Assembly (NCBI RefSeq): GCF_002154695.1
Contig: NZ_MTAV01000120.1
Location: 1-52,132 of the forward strand
Length of the DNA: 52,132 nucleotides
DNA from: Nostoc sp. T09
GTDB lineage: Bacteria; Cyanobacteriota; Cyanobacteriia; Cyanobacteriales; Nostocaceae
Reading direction: 5' to 3'
Shown: positions 7,872-17,862 of the stretch, piece by piece
Numbering within the stretch: position 1 is the stretch's first letter
How the letters are laid out: each line of letters opens with the position of its first letter
The notes under the pieces: generated by a model
The model's database searches: none
Told to the model about the DNA's origin: nothing
Seen by the model: the letters and a program-made list of their open reading frames with translations, nothing else
Made by a program: the position numbers and the translations under genes

Positions 7872-8966
7872 ATGCAATCAATCAACAAACTGCCGCGATG
7901 GTTAAGTATAGGATTGGCATTTCCCATTGCCATTCTCAACGGTTGGCTATTACTCCAGGTTGTACAGTATTTTCAACCACTAGTAAGTATTTTTGCTGCC
8001 GCCATCTTACTAGCTTTTGTGTTGAACTATCCAATTCAATTTCTTCAAGAACGTGGGGTAAAACACAATCTAGCTATTGTGGTAGTTTTACTTTTGACTG
8101 TGGTGATTTTAGTGGCTTTAGGTATTACCTTAGTTCCGCTGATTATACAGCAGTTGAATGAATTAGCTAACATTCTTCCCTATTGGATTGATTCTGCCAG
8201 TCAACAAATCCAAGTTTTCCAAAATTGGGCAGCGACACAACAACTTCCTGTAAATTTAACTGGTTTAGCTACCCAAATATTAGAGAGATTGTCTAACCAA
8301 CTTCAATCTTTCACTGGCAGAATTCTTTCTGTTGCTTTCGATACTATCGGTGTTGTGGTGAATGTGTTGTTGACAGTGGTGCTGACTGTCTATATGGTAT
8401 TAAACGGCGATCGCCTGTGGGATGGAGTTTTTCAGTGGTTACCTCCTCACATTGGCCCAAAAGTACGGGAATTACTGCGAGAGGATTTTCATAATTATTT
8501 TATTGGCCAAGCGACGTTGGGTGCTGTGTTAGGTTCAGCGATTACATTGGCATTTTTGACGCTACAAGTTCCCTTAGCGCTACTTTTTGGAATTGGTATT
8601 GGCTTTTTCTCACTCTTTCCTTTTGGTACGGGAATAGGCATCACTATAGTAAGTTTTTTGGTAGCTTTGCAAAACATTTGGTTAGGAGTAGAAGTATTAG
8701 GTACAGCTATAGCGATTGACCAAGTGAATGCTAATTTTATTGCGCCTCGGATTTTGGGAAATTTGACTGGCTTAAATCCTGTATGGGTAGTAATTTCCTT
8801 ATTAATAGGAGCTAAATTAGGAGGCGTGTTAGGTTTATTAATTGCTATACCTATTGCCAGCTTTATCAAAGACATAGTAGATAGCTGGCGTGATGGAGCA
8901 TTTAGCCACGTAATTGTATCTAATGACAATATCAAACACCCTTCTCCTGTTGAGGTGGGTGACTAA
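7872..8966 (+). CDS. AI-2E family transporter (PerM/DUF20)
   Basis: About 364 aa polytopic membrane protein. Start at ATG 7872, chosen because GGAG at 7859-7862 lies 9 nt upstream; the GTG at 7857 has no such site. Two hydrophobic helices form the N-terminus, then a polar segment of about 100 residues (PYWIDSASQQIQVFQNWA...) typical of the family, then five or six helices. Conserved C-terminal sequences include FGIGIGFFSLFPFGTGIG, QVNANFIAPRILG and a terminal SFIKDIVDSW. Family members include TqsA and Na+/H+ antiporter-like proteins, so the substrate is unknown. A paralogue lies at 33003-34103. It converges on the histidine kinase gene that ends at 9010. Confidence 0.92.
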   Translation: MQSINKLPRWLSIGLAFPIAILNGWLLLQVVQYFQPLVSIFAAAILLAFVLNYPIQFLQERGVKHNLAIVVVLLLTVVILVALGITLVPLIIQQLNELANILPYWIDSASQQIQVFQNWAATQQLPVNLTGLATQILERLSNQLQSFTGRILSVAFDTIGVVVNVLLTVVLTVYMVLNGDRLWDGVFQWLPPHIGPKVRELLREDFHNYFIGQATLGAVLGSAITLAFLTLQVPLALLFGIGIGFFSLFPFGTGIGITIVSFLVALQNIWLGVEVLGTAIAIDQVNANFIAPRILGNLTGLNPVWVVISLLIGAKLGGVLGLLIAIPIASFIKDIVDSWRDGAFSHVIVSNDNIKHPSPVEVGD

Positions 8967-9009
8967 GCAATTCAAAATTTGAAATGCGATCGGCTAGTCA
9001 CGCGGCTAG

Positions 9010-10047
9010 TCACGAATCAAGTTGAACAGGAATTTTAATCATAAACTCAGTGCCTTCTCCTAGCGCAGATATGCATTGCAATTGACCGCCATGTTTATCT
9101 ACAACAATTTGATAGCTGATAGATAGCCCTAATCCTGTGCCTTTACCGACGCTTTTAGTAGTGAAGAAAGGGTCAAATAATCGTTTTTGTATATCCTTGG
9201 GTATTCCCAAACCATTATCGGCAATGCGAATAATTACATGGTTATCATCTATGAGTTCGGTACGAATCCGAATTAGAGGATATTTTTGAGGTGAAGGTGG
9301 TAAACTACAACTTAAACCTGAGCAATCATAATTGTTAAAAATAGCATCAATAGCATTTGCCAGAATATTCATAAATGCCTGATTGATTAGACTGGGATAG
9401 CATTCAACTAAAGGAAGTTTTTCATACTCTTTAACAATGGTAATTATTTGACCAGTTTGCTGATTTTTCAAGCGGCTTTGTAATAGTAGTAGAGTGCTAT
9501 CAATTCCTTCATGAATATCAACTCTTTTTTTCTCGGATTCATCAAGACGAGAGAAATTCCGTAAAGCAAGAACTATCTCGTGGATACGTTCGGTACCCAC
9601 CTTCATAGAATTCAGCAACTGATGAAAATCGACTAGCTGATAATTACCCGAGTTAGTTTTGACCAGAATCGGCTCATAAACAAGTTGTGGTACTCGCTGT
9701 AATGCTATTTGGATTGCATCTACAATCCGCATCTCCTCAGAAACTATGCATACCTCTGGCTGGAGAAAGTTAATTAGATTTTCGATAGGACGTGTAGCAA
9801 ATAGTGACAAACTATAGGGGCGGCTCATATGTTCAAAAAATCTTTGCCGCGAAATCATTCCTTGATATTTATGATTTTTAGTCAGGATAATTCCTGGTAG
9901 TAAAGGCTCTTGCTTAAAAAGTGTAGTTAGATCGTTAACTAGACTCTTTACCTCAACGTAAACTGACCACAGTGGTAATTCTTGCAAAGTTGATTCTAAT
10001 TGCAAGTTCAACTCATTAGCACTTGTCATGCTATGCATAGCCTGCAT
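9010..10047 (-). CDS. Histidine kinase-like ATPase lacking the H-box
   Basis: 345 aa, soluble. The N-terminus (about 25-165) looks like the CBS-like input module of cyanobacterial kinases, with FFEHMSRPYSLSLFATRPI and EPILVKTNSGNYQLVDFHQL. This joins directly to NSMKVGTERIHEIVLALRNF, a segment that in relatives comes after the phospho-accepting helix. The catalytic ATPase domain is intact: N-box NQAFMNILANAIDAI, G1 DNGLGIP, F-box DPFFTTK and G2 GKGTGLGLSI. No His-Glu-(I/L)-(N/R)-(N/T)-P motif exists anywhere, so autophosphorylation at the usual site is not possible. It may phosphorylate another protein, bind ATP only, or be decaying. It is convergent with the AI-2E gene and divergent from mutS. 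Confidence 0.85.
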   Translation of the reverse strand: MQAMHSMTSANELNLQLESTLQELPLWSVYVEVKSLVNDLTTLFKQEPLLPGIILTKNHKYQGMISRQRFFEHMSRPYSLSLFATRPIENLINFLQPEVCIVSEEMRIVDAIQIALQRVPQLVYEPILVKTNSGNYQLVDFHQLLNSMKVGTERIHEIVLALRNFSRLDESEKKRVDIHEGIDSTLLLLQSRLKNQQTGQIITIVKEYEKLPLVECYPSLINQAFMNILANAIDAIFNNYDCSGLSCSLPPSPQKYPLIRIRTELIDDNHVIIRIADNGLGIPKDIQKRLFDPFFTTKSVGKGTGLGLSISYQIVVDKHGGQLQCISALGEGTEFMIKIPVQLDS

Positions 10048-10403
10048 ACTTTCAATCCTTTACTGTTGAAGTAAGATTTCTAGTAACAACCCAAATAACA
10101 ATTGCAATAATTGCAAAGTTAATCAAACGTTACAAACTTATAATTCCCTGATGACTCGCCAAAATCACAGCAAAGGTGGGAAATTATTGATATTAGGGTA
10201 TCTTATACTGCTGTCAACTAGGGCTAATGTTTATTGACGGCAAATATCATCAACTTCCGGTTTTCAGGAAAAATCAACCGTGATACCAGCCACACCTCAG
10301 CAAAGTTGGCAAAGGATGAAAAAACTTTGAGCGATCGCAATTCAAGTATCAATCAAGTTATCATCAGATCCTGTGGCTTTTCCGTGCGTAACTCCTAGCA
10401 TTT
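10048..10403. other. Divergent intergenic region between kinase gene and mutS
   Basis: 356 bp that must hold the promoters of both neighbours. It contains one HIP1 octamer at 10331-10338 and an AT-rich block at 10070-10150. No clear sigma-70 pair, operator palindrome, repeat or RNA gene could be identified by eye. Confidence 0.5.
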
Positions 10404-12995
10404 ATGACCGCTTCTGACTTTGAAATTCAGCCAACGGAACCCAATCATCCGACTGCGCCTCATGCTAACACGCGACTGGTAGACCGCAGCAGGCTGAGTA
10501 AGATGTATCAGCATTATGTAGAAATGAAGGATAAGTATCCTCATGCGCTATTGCTGTATCGGGTGGGCGATTTCTTTGAAACTTTTTTTCAAGATGCTGT
10601 AACTGTATCTCGGGAACTGGAATTGGTTCTGACTAGCAAACACGGCGGCGAAGTTGGTCGTGTGGCGATGACAGGTGTACCACACCACGCTTGGGAACGC
10701 TACACTACCCAACTGGTGGAAAAAGGCTACGCTGTTGTAATTTGCGATCAAGTAGAAGATGCGTCCGAAGCTGTGGGTTTAGTACGGCGCGAGGTAACGC
10801 GCATCCTCACCCCTGGGACTTTGCTAGAAGAGGGAATGCTAAAAGCAAGTCGCAATAATTACTTAGCTGCTGTGGTAATTGCGGCTAATCATTGGGGGCT
10901 GGCTTATGCAGATATATCTACAGGAGAATTTCTTACAACTCAAGGTAGTGATTTAGAACACCTTACCCAAGAATTAATGCGCTTGCAGCCTTCGGAAGTG
11001 CTGTTTCCTACCAATGCTCCCGATTTAGGTACTTTACTGCGTCCGGGAGAAACTTCGCCCCATCTACCCCAATGTTTACCCCCAGCATTTTGTTATAGTT
11101 TGCGATCGCAAGTGCCATTTTCGCAAGGGGAAGCAAGAAGTAGATTATTGCAGAAATTTAAAGTGCGATCGCTCGAAGGTCTTGGTTGCGAACACCTCCC
11201 CCTTGCCGTCCGCGCTGCTGGTGGTCTACTCCAATACTTGGAAGATACACAAAAAGAAAACCAAGTTCCTCTCCAGTTGTTACGCACCTATACCGTCACT
11301 GACTATCTAATTGTTGATCATCAAACCCGCCGTAACTTGGAAATTACCCAAACTGTACGTGATGGCACTTTTCACGGTTCCCTGCTTTGGGCATTAGATA
11401 GAACTAGCACAGCGATGGGTGGGCGTGCTTTACGCCGATGGTTACTACAACCGCTTATCGATATTAAAGGCATTCGCTCAAGGCAAGATACCATTCAAGA
11501 ATTGGTAGAAAATACGGCGTTACGTCAAGACTTGCGGCAGTTACTACGTCAAATTTATGACCTGGAACGCTTAACAGGGAGGGCTGGTTCTGGTACCGCT
11601 AACGCTAAAGATTTAGTAGCTTTGGCGGATTCTCTATCACGTTTACCGGAATTATCCGAGTTAGTAGCTGAAGCCCATTCTCCCTTCTTGAAGGCTTTGC
11701 AGAAAGTGCCAGCGATATTAGAAGATTTGGCACAAAAATTACACGCCCATATTGTAGAGTCACCACCCATACATATTAAAGAAGGCGGCTTGATTCGTCC
11801 TGGTGTAAATACTCTATTGGATGAGAGAAAGGCAACTGTAGAAGCAGATCAGCAGTGGATTGCTAATTTAGAAGTTGATGAGAGAGCAAGAACAGGAATC
11901 CCGACGCTGAAGGTAGGATTTAATAAAACTTTTGGTTACTACATTAGTATTTCCCGTGCCAAATCTGACCAAGTACCTGCTAATTACATCCGCAAGCAAA
12001 CGCTGACAAATGAGGAACGTTACATTACACCAGAATTGAAAGAACGAGAAGCGCGGATTCTTTCAGCACGTGATGATTTAAATCAGTTGGAATATGAGGT
12101 TTTTGTCGCCTTGCGGGAAGACGTCGGAGAACAGGCGGAGGTAATTCGCAATCTTTCTCGCGCGGTGGCGGCCGCGGATGTGTTGTGTGGTTTAGCGGAG
12201 TTGGCGGCGCAGCAAGGTTACTGTCGTCCGGAAATACTGCCAGGACGGGAAATAGCAATTGTCGATGGGCGACATCCAGTAGTGGAACAGTCTTTACCTG
12301 CGGGGTTTTTTGTACCGAATTCCACGCAGTTGGGTCAAGAGTCATTAACAAATGACAAGGGACAAATGACAAATGACCACCCTGACTTAATTATCCTCAC
12401 CGGGCCAAATGCCAGTGGTAAGAGTTGTTATTTGCGTCAGGTGGGATTGATTCAGTTAATGGCGCAAACGGGGAGTTTTGTACCAGCTAGGTTTGCGAAG
12501 TTGGGAATATGCGATCGCATTTTCACTCGTGTGGGTGCAGTGGATGACTTAGCCACGGGTCAATCTACCTTTATGGTGGAGATGAATGAAACTGCGAATA
12601 TTCTCAATCATGCCACGTCACGATCTCTGGTGTTATTAGATGAAATTGGGCGGGGAACGGCAACATTTGATGGGCTATCTATAGCTTGGGCAGTGGCTGA
12701 GTATCTCGCAACCGATATTTGCTCCCGCACAATCTTTGCCACGCATTACCATGAGTTGAATGAACTAGCAGGGATGTTAGCGAATGTGGCTAATTATCAA
12801 GTGACAGTGAAAGAGTTACCCGACCAAATTATCTTTTTACACCAAGTCCAACCGGGAGGCGCTGATAAATCCTACGGTATTGAAGCGGGACGGTTAGCAG
12901 GTTTACCAGCCGTGGTAATTCAACGGGCAAAACAAGTCATGGGACAAATTGAACAACACAGTAAAATTGCGATCGGTTTACGAGAAGGTCTTTAG
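10404..12995 (+). CDS. mutS: DNA mismatch repair protein MutS
   Basis: 863 aa. It recognises base mismatches and short loops and recruits MutL using ATP. The mismatch-binding wedge is visible as VGDFFETF with the F-x-E motif at 57-59. Connector, lever and clamp regions follow without gaps. The ATPase has Walker A GPNASGKS at 667-674, Walker [17 protein letters not shown], and the ATHYHEL motif. The odd part is residues about 646-660 just before the ATPase. Here the codons are built from intergenic-type 7-mers (see 12341-12380), giving [14 protein letters not shown]. The frame is maintained, so the protein should work, with a flexible linker there. Long N-terminal tail before the core. ATG at 10404 follows weak ribosome-site sequence. 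Confidence 0.97.
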   Translation: MTASDFEIQPTEPNHPTAPHANTRLVDRSRLSKMYQHYVEMKDKYPHALLLYRVGDFFETFFQDAVTVSRELELVLTSKHGGEVGRVAMTGVPHHAWERYTTQLVEKGYAVVICDQVEDASEAVGLVRREVTRILTPGTLLEEGMLKASRNNYLAAVVIAANHWGLAYADISTGEFLTTQGSDLEHLTQELMRLQPSEVLFPTNAPDLGTLLRPGETSPHLPQCLPPAFCYSLRSQVPFSQGEARSRLLQKFKVRSLEGLGCEHLPLAVRAAGGLLQYLEDTQKENQVPLQLLRTYTVTDYLIVDHQTRRNLEITQTVRDGTFHGSLLWALDRTSTAMGGRALRRWLLQPLIDIKGIRSRQDTIQELVENTALRQDLRQLLRQIYDLERLTGRAGSGTANAKDLVALADSLSRLPELSELVAEAHSPFLKALQKVPAILEDLAQKLHAHIVESPPIHIKEGGLIRPGVNTLLDERKATVEADQQWIANLEVDERARTGIPTLKVGFNKTFGYYISISRAKSDQVPANYIRKQTLTNEERYITPELKEREARILSARDDLNQLEYEVFVALREDVGEQAEVIRNLSRAVAAADVLCGLAELAAQQGYCRPEILPGREIAIVDGRHPVVEQSLPAGFFVPNSTQLGQESLTNDKGQMTNDHPDLIILTGPNASGKSCYLRQVGLIQLMAQTGSFVPARFAKLGICDRIFTRVGAVDDLATGQSTFMVEMNETANILNHATSRSLVLLDEIGRGTATFDGLSIAWAVAEYLATDICSRTIFATHYHELNELAGMLANVANYQVTVKELPDQIIFLHQVQPGGADKSYGIEAGRLAGLPAVVIQRAKQVMGQIEQHSKIAIGLREGL
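12341..12380 (+). repeat. Heptad repeats inside the mutS coding sequence
   Basis: Four phased 7-mers, AATGACA AGGGACA and AATGACA AATGACC, occupy 12351-12378. A GTCATTA unit in the opposite sense lies at 12341-12347. They match the intergenic heptads at 2936 and 22456. They encode a hydrophilic linker directly before the Walker A segment. Confidence 0.85.
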
Positions 12996-13256
12996 CTCGA
13001 CTTTATCCATATTTACGAAATCTAAAAGCCGACGCTGAAACCATTGCAGTTTTTGAACTTGATGGCAAATCAGTCACATGGAAAAAGTATTTGCCAAAAA
13101 GCCAGGGTTTTTGCTGGATCAGGAAAACCGAGTTCTTAATTTTGGATAAAGTCAAGCTTAGAGGGTGTTTGAACAGTCGGACATAATGAGAAAATGCGGA
13201 ATACTGAACTTGACTCATGGAGTTAAAAATCTGATTTCTTTTTTGAACCTCAGCTA

Positions 13257-13856
13257 ATGAAAAAATTACCTTTTCTCGGAGCTAGTCTGTTTTTGATACT
13301 TGGTGCTTACGGTTTTAGCGCATCCCACATCAGTAATGTGCATCAAAATCAAATTTCTACATTATCCTCAAAAAATCAGGTTCAAGCGGCTCAAAATAAA
13401 GCAAAATTTAAACCAGACCCAGATAATCCCAATTATTTGCGCGATTACGGCTTTTCTACGTCGCTACCTCAAACAGGTAAAGTGACGATTCGGCAACCTA
13501 TACAACAGTTTAAACAAACTCGGATGTTTAAAGCTTGTCCTGCTAATTCTAAATTATATGCTTATGCGGAAAGTACGAATTACCAGGTAGAAATTTGTAC
13601 TAAAGAAAATAATCCCAGACTACCTAAATATTATTTGAGTCGTGCAAAGAATGGCAAAAGTAGTCTGACAATCACCAGCCATGATGAAGATGACGCAGCG
13701 CAATTAATCTTTAAAAATAATGGCTACACGTATTTAATTTACCGAGACGGTGGTGGCCCTAGCAATTCTATTAATGCTTATCTAGAGGTGACACGTCCCG
13801 ATGGTAAGACTTTTGGCGAAGCGCTACTTTATCTCTACGAACGACCGTTTGATTGA
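13257..13856 (+). CDS. Secreted hypothetical protein
   Basis: 199 aa. The N-terminus MKKLPFLGASLFLILGAYGF is a clear signal peptide, so the protein is probably periplasmic or extracellular. The mature region is polar. A conserved-looking core runs from about residue 85 to 195: FKACPANSKLYAYAESTNYQ, VEICTKENNPRLPKYYLSRA, DDAAQLIFKNNGYTYLIYRD, and a final EALLYLYERPFD. Two cysteines (in KACPAN and EICTK) could form a disulfide. The beta-rich pattern suggests a compact secreted domain. I do not recognise the family. It stands alone between mutS and thrB, preceded by AACCTCAGCTA with no strong ribosome site. Reading frame and codon use look genuine. Confidence 0.75.
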   Translation: MKKLPFLGASLFLILGAYGFSASHISNVHQNQISTLSSKNQVQAAQNKAKFKPDPDNPNYLRDYGFSTSLPQTGKVTIRQPIQQFKQTRMFKACPANSKLYAYAESTNYQVEICTKENNPRLPKYYLSRAKNGKSSLTITSHDEDDAAQLIFKNNGYTYLIYRDGGGPSNSINAYLEVTRPDGKTFGEALLYLYERPFD

Positions 13857-13861
13857 TTTTT

Positions 13862-13990
13862 CGGGGGAATGGGGATGAGGGAGTAGGGGCAAGGGAGTGT
13901 GGGAGAGGGTGGGGAGTGTGGGGGGAAAGGAGGACGACGAGACAGGGGGACACTGGGACGCGGAGATATAAATAATGACTAATGACAAAA
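13862..13990. repeat. Purine-rich tract with heptads
   Basis: GGGGAATGGGGATGAGGGAG and following purine-rich sequence run to about 13955, ending in AATGACTAATGACA. The stretch GGGAGTGTGGGAGAGGGTGG is shared with the tract at 6690-6715. It is the reverse-orientation equivalent of the pyrimidine tracts at 2975 and 7770. Between the secreted gene and thrB; no gene in it. Confidence 0.75.
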
Positions 13991-14048
13991 AATGAGCAAA
14001 TCAATCATTTACATGGGATGCTGGTTGATTGATTAGTGAGATTTGCAG

Positions 14049-14972
14049 ATGTCTGTTGTTTCTGGTGTCACTGTTACTGTTCCCGCCACTACTGCTAATT
14101 TGGGGCCTGGTTTTGACTGCATTGGCGCAGCTTTAACGCTGTCTAACAAGTTTGAGTTTACTCGCTTGGATGAAGGCGGGTTAATTATTCATGTGACGGG
14201 TGAAGAAGCTGAAGGGGTACAAACTGATGAGAGTAATCTTCTCTATCAGGCGTTTGTGAAGTTCTATCACTATATAGAGCAGATACCACCAACCGTAAAA
14301 ATTGAGATTCAGCTAGGTGTACCATTGGCGCGGGGTTTAGGTAGTTCGGCTACAGCAATTGTAGGTGGGTTGGTTGCGGCTAATCAACTGGCTGGGGAAC
14401 CTCTCTCGCAGTTGCAGGTGATGGAATTAGCGATCGCAATGGAAGGACATCCTGATAATGTCGTTCCCGCTTTATTGGGTGGATGTCGTCTGGCTGCTAG
14501 CAGTGGCGCAGGTTGGGAAATTTGTGATGTACCTTGGCATGAAAATGTTGTACCAGTGGTGGCGATTCCTGATTTTGAACTTTCGACTTCAGAGGCGCGG
14601 CGAGTTCTCCCAACTGAGGTAAGTCGTGCTGATGCAATTTTCAATACGGCTCATTTGGGTTTGTTGTTGCGTGGCTTGGCATCTGGTAAGGGAGAATGGT
14701 TAAAGACAGCTTTACAAGATAAGTTACATCAACCCTATCGCAAAGCTTTGATTCCTGGTTACGATGCTGTGAATATGGCTGCTGTTGCTGCTGGTGCTTA
14801 TGGCATGGTGATTAGTGGTGCAGGACCGACACTGTTGGCTTTAGCGGATGCAGAACATTCCCAATCTGTAGAAGCGGCGATGCGAGCTGCTTGGCGAGAA
14901 GAAGGAATTACAGCTGTTGTGCGATCGCTTTCTCTGGATAACCAAGGCGCGAGAAGCCTTAAAGAAGGATAA
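14049..14972 (+). CDS. thrB: Homoserine kinase
   Basis: 307 aa GHMP-family kinase that phosphorylates L-homoserine with ATP on the way to threonine. ATG 14049 is preferred; a TTG two codons upstream is also in frame. N-terminal VTVTVPATTANLGPGFDCIG is the family's substrate-side motif. The ATP-binding loop is PLARGLGSSATAIVGG, with GLGSSATA at 96-103. EGHPDNVVPALLGG follows, and the third motif is VISGAGPTLLALAD near the C-terminus. All are intact and the length is typical. The gene ends 9 bp before the next ORF, so the two are probably one operon that ends at the hairpin at 15636. Confidence 0.97.
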   Translation: MSVVSGVTVTVPATTANLGPGFDCIGAALTLSNKFEFTRLDEGGLIIHVTGEEAEGVQTDESNLLYQAFVKFYHYIEQIPPTVKIEIQLGVPLARGLGSSATAIVGGLVAANQLAGEPLSQLQVMELAIAMEGHPDNVVPALLGGCRLAASSGAGWEICDVPWHENVVPVVAIPDFELSTSEARRVLPTEVSRADAIFNTAHLGLLLRGLASGKGEWLKTALQDKLHQPYRKALIPGYDAVNMAAVAAGAYGMVISGAGPTLLALADAEHSQSVEAAMRAAWREEGITAVVRSLSLDNQGARSLKEG

Positions 14973-14981
14973 ACAGGAATT

Positions 14982-15491
14982 ATGCAGCAGATTCAAGCAG
15001 AAATAGCAGCACTTAGCCAACAAATTCAGGCTCTCCACCAAGAACGTGCTGCCCTTACTATTAATAATGTGGTGTCGAGCGAGAATGATTCACCCATCGT
15101 CATAGCTGAAGCTTACCGTCGCTTTGCTCGGGAAAATTCCCATTTAGCTGTGGAACTCAAAGGAATTGATGATGCGATCGCGGCTTTAGAATTTCAGATC
15201 CAAAAAAAACAGTCTGAGTTAACACGTTGGCAAATTGAATCAAAAGAACTTACTTTACAGCAGCAACTAGAAGAAGCTAGAAGCGTGGCGCAGGTTCATG
15301 CTCAACGCATTAATCAACTCGCTGGAGAACTAGCAACCGAAATCCGCCTGCTGAAAGCTTGCGCCGATCACCTCAGTCCCATATATTGGCAGGTGTATTA
15401 CAAACCATTTATTACTGGGTTCAAAACAATCTCAGTTCCCCATGTCCGCTCAGATGGTGAGGTGTGGACAATTGTCAACCGCATTGTTTAA
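14982..15491 (+). CDS. Coiled-coil hypothetical protein, co-transcribed with thrB
   Basis: 169 aa, cytosolic and rich in Gln, Glu, Ala and Leu. Residues 1-25 and about 60-125 have strong heptad patterning (IQAEIAALSQQIQALHQE, then IAALEFQIQKKQSELTRW), predicting two coiled-coil helices. The last 45 residues are different (SPIYWQVYYKPFITGFKTIS, ending VWTIVNRIV) and could form a small globular cap. No signal peptide or membrane span. ATG 14982 follows AGGA by a short spacer and lies 9 bp after thrB. I do not recognise a function; the operon position alone does not reveal one. Confidence 0.75.
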   Translation: MQQIQAEIAALSQQIQALHQERAALTINNVVSSENDSPIVIAEAYRRFARENSHLAVELKGIDDAIAALEFQIQKKQSELTRWQIESKELTLQQQLEEARSVAQVHAQRINQLAGELATEIRLLKACADHLSPIYWQVYYKPFITGFKTISVPHVRSDGEVWTIVNRIV

Positions 15492-15889
15492 CCCCAACCG
15501 CCTCAAGACTAGGAAAAAAGTTCACAAGACTCCCCTTAATAATGCTGCGAGTAATCACTCACCACAGATAATTCCCCATTTATTTACAAGATAGGTTGGT
15601 TCTTGTTCAAGGAAGGCAAATATCTAGCTTTAACTGGTGGCATAAGCCGCCTTTTTTATTGGCTTCTAGCCTCTAACCGAGATTTTTATCTCAGTCCAAG
15701 AGAAATATTCAACCCATATTGACGTTGCAAAACTTTACAATTAGAATGGTGGACGGCAAAAATGCTGAGTATTTATCTCTATTAAAATCTTAAGATTTGC
15801 CATCCTAGGGATAAATTACGTTTACAAAAGTACAAATTTGTTAATATACTGCAATTAAAAGAAAATTGTAAACAGATCGTAACAAAGTG
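15492..15889 (+). promoter_or_regulatory. Intergenic region with terminator, then ndhD leader
   Basis: 398 bp. The first part carries the operon terminator at 15636-15657. The remainder (15660-15889) is AT-rich, ending GAAAATTGTAAACAGATCGT before the ndhD start, and presumably holds the ndhD promoter and leader. No riboswitch or protein-binding palindrome was recognised. Confidence 0.5.
15636..15657 (+). terminator. Intrinsic terminator after the thrB operon
   Basis: Six-bp stem GGTGGC (15636-15641) and GCCGCC (15646-15651), with one G-T pair and an ATAA loop, followed directly by six T residues. It lies 145 bp downstream of the coiled-coil gene. Confidence 0.75.
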
Positions 15890-17503
15890 ATGAACACTAT
15901 TGAAATCCCTTGGCTAACAGCCATAATTCTCTTGCCGCTGATGGCATCCCTAGCCATTCCGCTGATTCCCGACAAAGAAGGCAAAACCGTCCGCTGGTAT
16001 GGTCTGGGAGTAGCACTAGCAGACTTTGCCCTAATGATTTATGCCTTTTGGCATAACTACGACTTCCACAATTCAAGCTTCCAACTTGTAGAAAACTATC
16101 CTTGGGTACCGCAGTTAGGTTTGAATTGGTCTGTAGCAGTTGACGGCTTATCAATGCCTCTAGTGTTACTGACAGGCTTAATTAACACTCTCGCAATATT
16201 CGCGGCTTGGAAAGTTACCAACAAGCCGCGTTTATTTTATGGACTAATGCTGGCAATGTATAGCGCCCAGCTTGGTGTGTTTGTTGCCCAGGATCTACTA
16301 TTGTTTTTCTTAATGTGGGAAATCGAGTTAGTACCTGTGTACTTGCTGATTTCGATTTGGGGTGGACAAAACCGCCGCTACGCTGCAACTAAGTTTATTA
16401 TCTACACTGCTGCCGCATCAATATTTATCCTGGTAGCTGGTTTTGCAATGGCATTCTCTGGAGATACCGTCAGCTTTGACATGGCGACTCTGGGAATGAA
16501 AAATTATTCTCAAGCTTTTGAACTATTAGTTTACGCAGGTTTCTTAATTGCCTTCGGCGTGAAACTACCAATATTCCCCCTACATACTTGGCTACCTGAT
16601 GCTCACGGTGAAGCATCTGCACCTGGTTCCATGATTTTGGCTGGTGTGTTGCTCAAGATGGGTGGTTATGCACTAATCCGCTTCAACATTGAAATGTTAC
16701 CTAATGCCCATGCTACCTTTGCGCCAGTCCTGGCCATCTTGGGTGTAGTGAACATTGTCTACGGTGCTTGTTGCGCCTTTGCTCAAACTAACCTCAAACG
16801 TCGGTTGGCTTACTCTTCAATTGCCCACATGGGGTTTGTGTTGATTGGGATTGCTTCCTATACAGAAATCGGAATCAGCGGCGCTGTCCTCCAGATGGTT
16901 TCTCACGGTTTGATTGCTGCTAGCTTGTTCTTCCTGTCTGGTGTGACTTACGAACGTACCCACACCTTGATGATGGATAAAATGGGCGGTATGGGTAAGG
17001 TAATGCCCCGAACCTTCGCTCTGTTTACAGCTGGTTCAATGGCTTCTCTAGCTTTACCTGGAATGAGTGGCTTTGTCGGTGAATTGATGGTGTTCCTGGG
17101 TATCGCCACCAGTGATGTTTACAGTTCTAGCTTCAAGGTTGTAGTTTTACTCCTGTCAGCAGTGGGCGTAATTTTAACTCCGATTTACTTACTGTCGATG
17201 TTGCGTCAAGTATTCTACGGTAAGCAAAGCGAAGAGTTACATCTCGATAAATTCATCCCTGATGTTAAACCCCGCGAACTGTTTATTACTGCTTGTCTTT
17301 TAGTTCCCATCATCGGTATTGGCTTCTATCCCAAGTTAATCACCCAGACTTATGATGTGAAAGCAGTAGAATTAGCTGCTCATGCCCGCCAAGTTCTACC
17401 AGTTTTTGCTCACCAGCAACCATCAAGTCTCTACTCACGTCTGTTTAAAGCTCCAACATTGGCAGCTTCTCCAGTTGAAAGTTTGGTTAATATTTCTGAG
17501 TAA
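15890..17503 (+). CDS. ndhD: NAD(P)H-quinone oxidoreductase subunit 4 (NdhD1 type)
   Basis: 537 aa from ATG 15890 (GTG 15887 is adjacent). Proton-pumping membrane subunit of the cyanobacterial NDH-1 complex, used in respiration and cyclic electron flow around photosystem I. About 14 hydrophobic helices are visible. Key residues are the [18 protein letters not shown] motif with the conserved Glu in the fifth helix, the Lys-containing [20 protein letters not shown], the [11 protein letters not shown] helix, and [16 protein letters not shown]. The length and the C-terminal extension fit NdhD1, the NDH-1L form, rather than the CO2-uptake NdhD3/4 forms; that subtype call is by overall resemblance. 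It is monocistronic in this window. Confidence 0.95.
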   Translation: MNTIEIPWLTAIILLPLMASLAIPLIPDKEGKTVRWYGLGVALADFALMIYAFWHNYDFHNSSFQLVENYPWVPQLGLNWSVAVDGLSMPLVLLTGLINTLAIFAAWKVTNKPRLFYGLMLAMYSAQLGVFVAQDLLLFFLMWEIELVPVYLLISIWGGQNRRYAATKFIIYTAAASIFILVAGFAMAFSGDTVSFDMATLGMKNYSQAFELLVYAGFLIAFGVKLPIFPLHTWLPDAHGEASAPGSMILAGVLLKMGGYALIRFNIEMLPNAHATFAPVLAILGVVNIVYGACCAFAQTNLKRRLAYSSIAHMGFVLIGIASYTEIGISGAVLQMVSHGLIAASLFFLSGVTYERTHTLMMDKMGGMGKVMPRTFALFTAGSMASLALPGMSGFVGELMVFLGIATSDVYSSSFKVVVLLLSAVGVILTPIYLLSMLRQVFYGKQSEELHLDKFIPDVKPRELFITACLLVPIIGIGFYPKLITQTYDVKAVELAAHARQVLPVFAHQQPSSLYSRLFKAPTLAASPVESLVNISE

Positions 17504-17862
17504 TTATATTTTTCACTAAGGGTGCTACAAGTAAATTCTAAATATGAGGGGAATATAGGGGTGGTTGCAAAACAACCCCTAAAATTTTATCAAGCATTTT
17601 TAAAGTTCATTTGAACACCTCACAATCAGTTGCAATTATAAAATTATTAGTTACCCTATAAACTCTAAAGAACTAACAACTCATTCCCTCTACCAACAAT
17701 CACTTTGACTGCAACTTATACCATTTTGAAAAAAGAATGCAACAGATGAGTAGGGGCACGGCGTCAGTAAGATAATTTGATATACCAAAAAATTGTGGGT
17801 GCCGTGCCCCTACAAAGAATTTATTTGTCGCAAACATTATTTGAATTGGTATTATTTATTGA
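17504..17862. other. Intergenic region between ndhD and padR-like gene
   Basis: 359 bp between convergent genes. A weak hairpin at 17558-17583 (AGGGGTGGTTG...CAACCCCT) followed by AAAATTTTAT may terminate ndhD. A small palindromic element occupies 17750-17813, itself framed by ATACCA-type sequences at about 17717 and 17850. Otherwise AT-rich with no gene seen. Confidence 0.5.
17750..17813. repeat. 64-bp palindromic element (GTAGGGGCACGGC ends)
   Basis: Perfect 13-bp terminal inverted repeats: GTAGGGGCACGGC at 17750-17762 and GCCGTGCCCCTAC at 17801-17813. The centre is AT-rich and includes TTGATATACCA. The same ends flank a larger insertion at 48830-49016, so this is a dispersed, non-autonomous repeat family. 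No ORF inside. Confidence 0.85.

Noticed and set aside
12996-13185. Open frame after mutS ([17 protein letters not shown]...)
   Set aside because: No start codon with ribosome site and no recognised family. It might be a decayed gene end, but this cannot be supported.
13003-13218. Minus-strand 71-codon frame downstream of mutS
   Set aside because: No family features, poor start context, overlaps the equally weak plus-strand frame.
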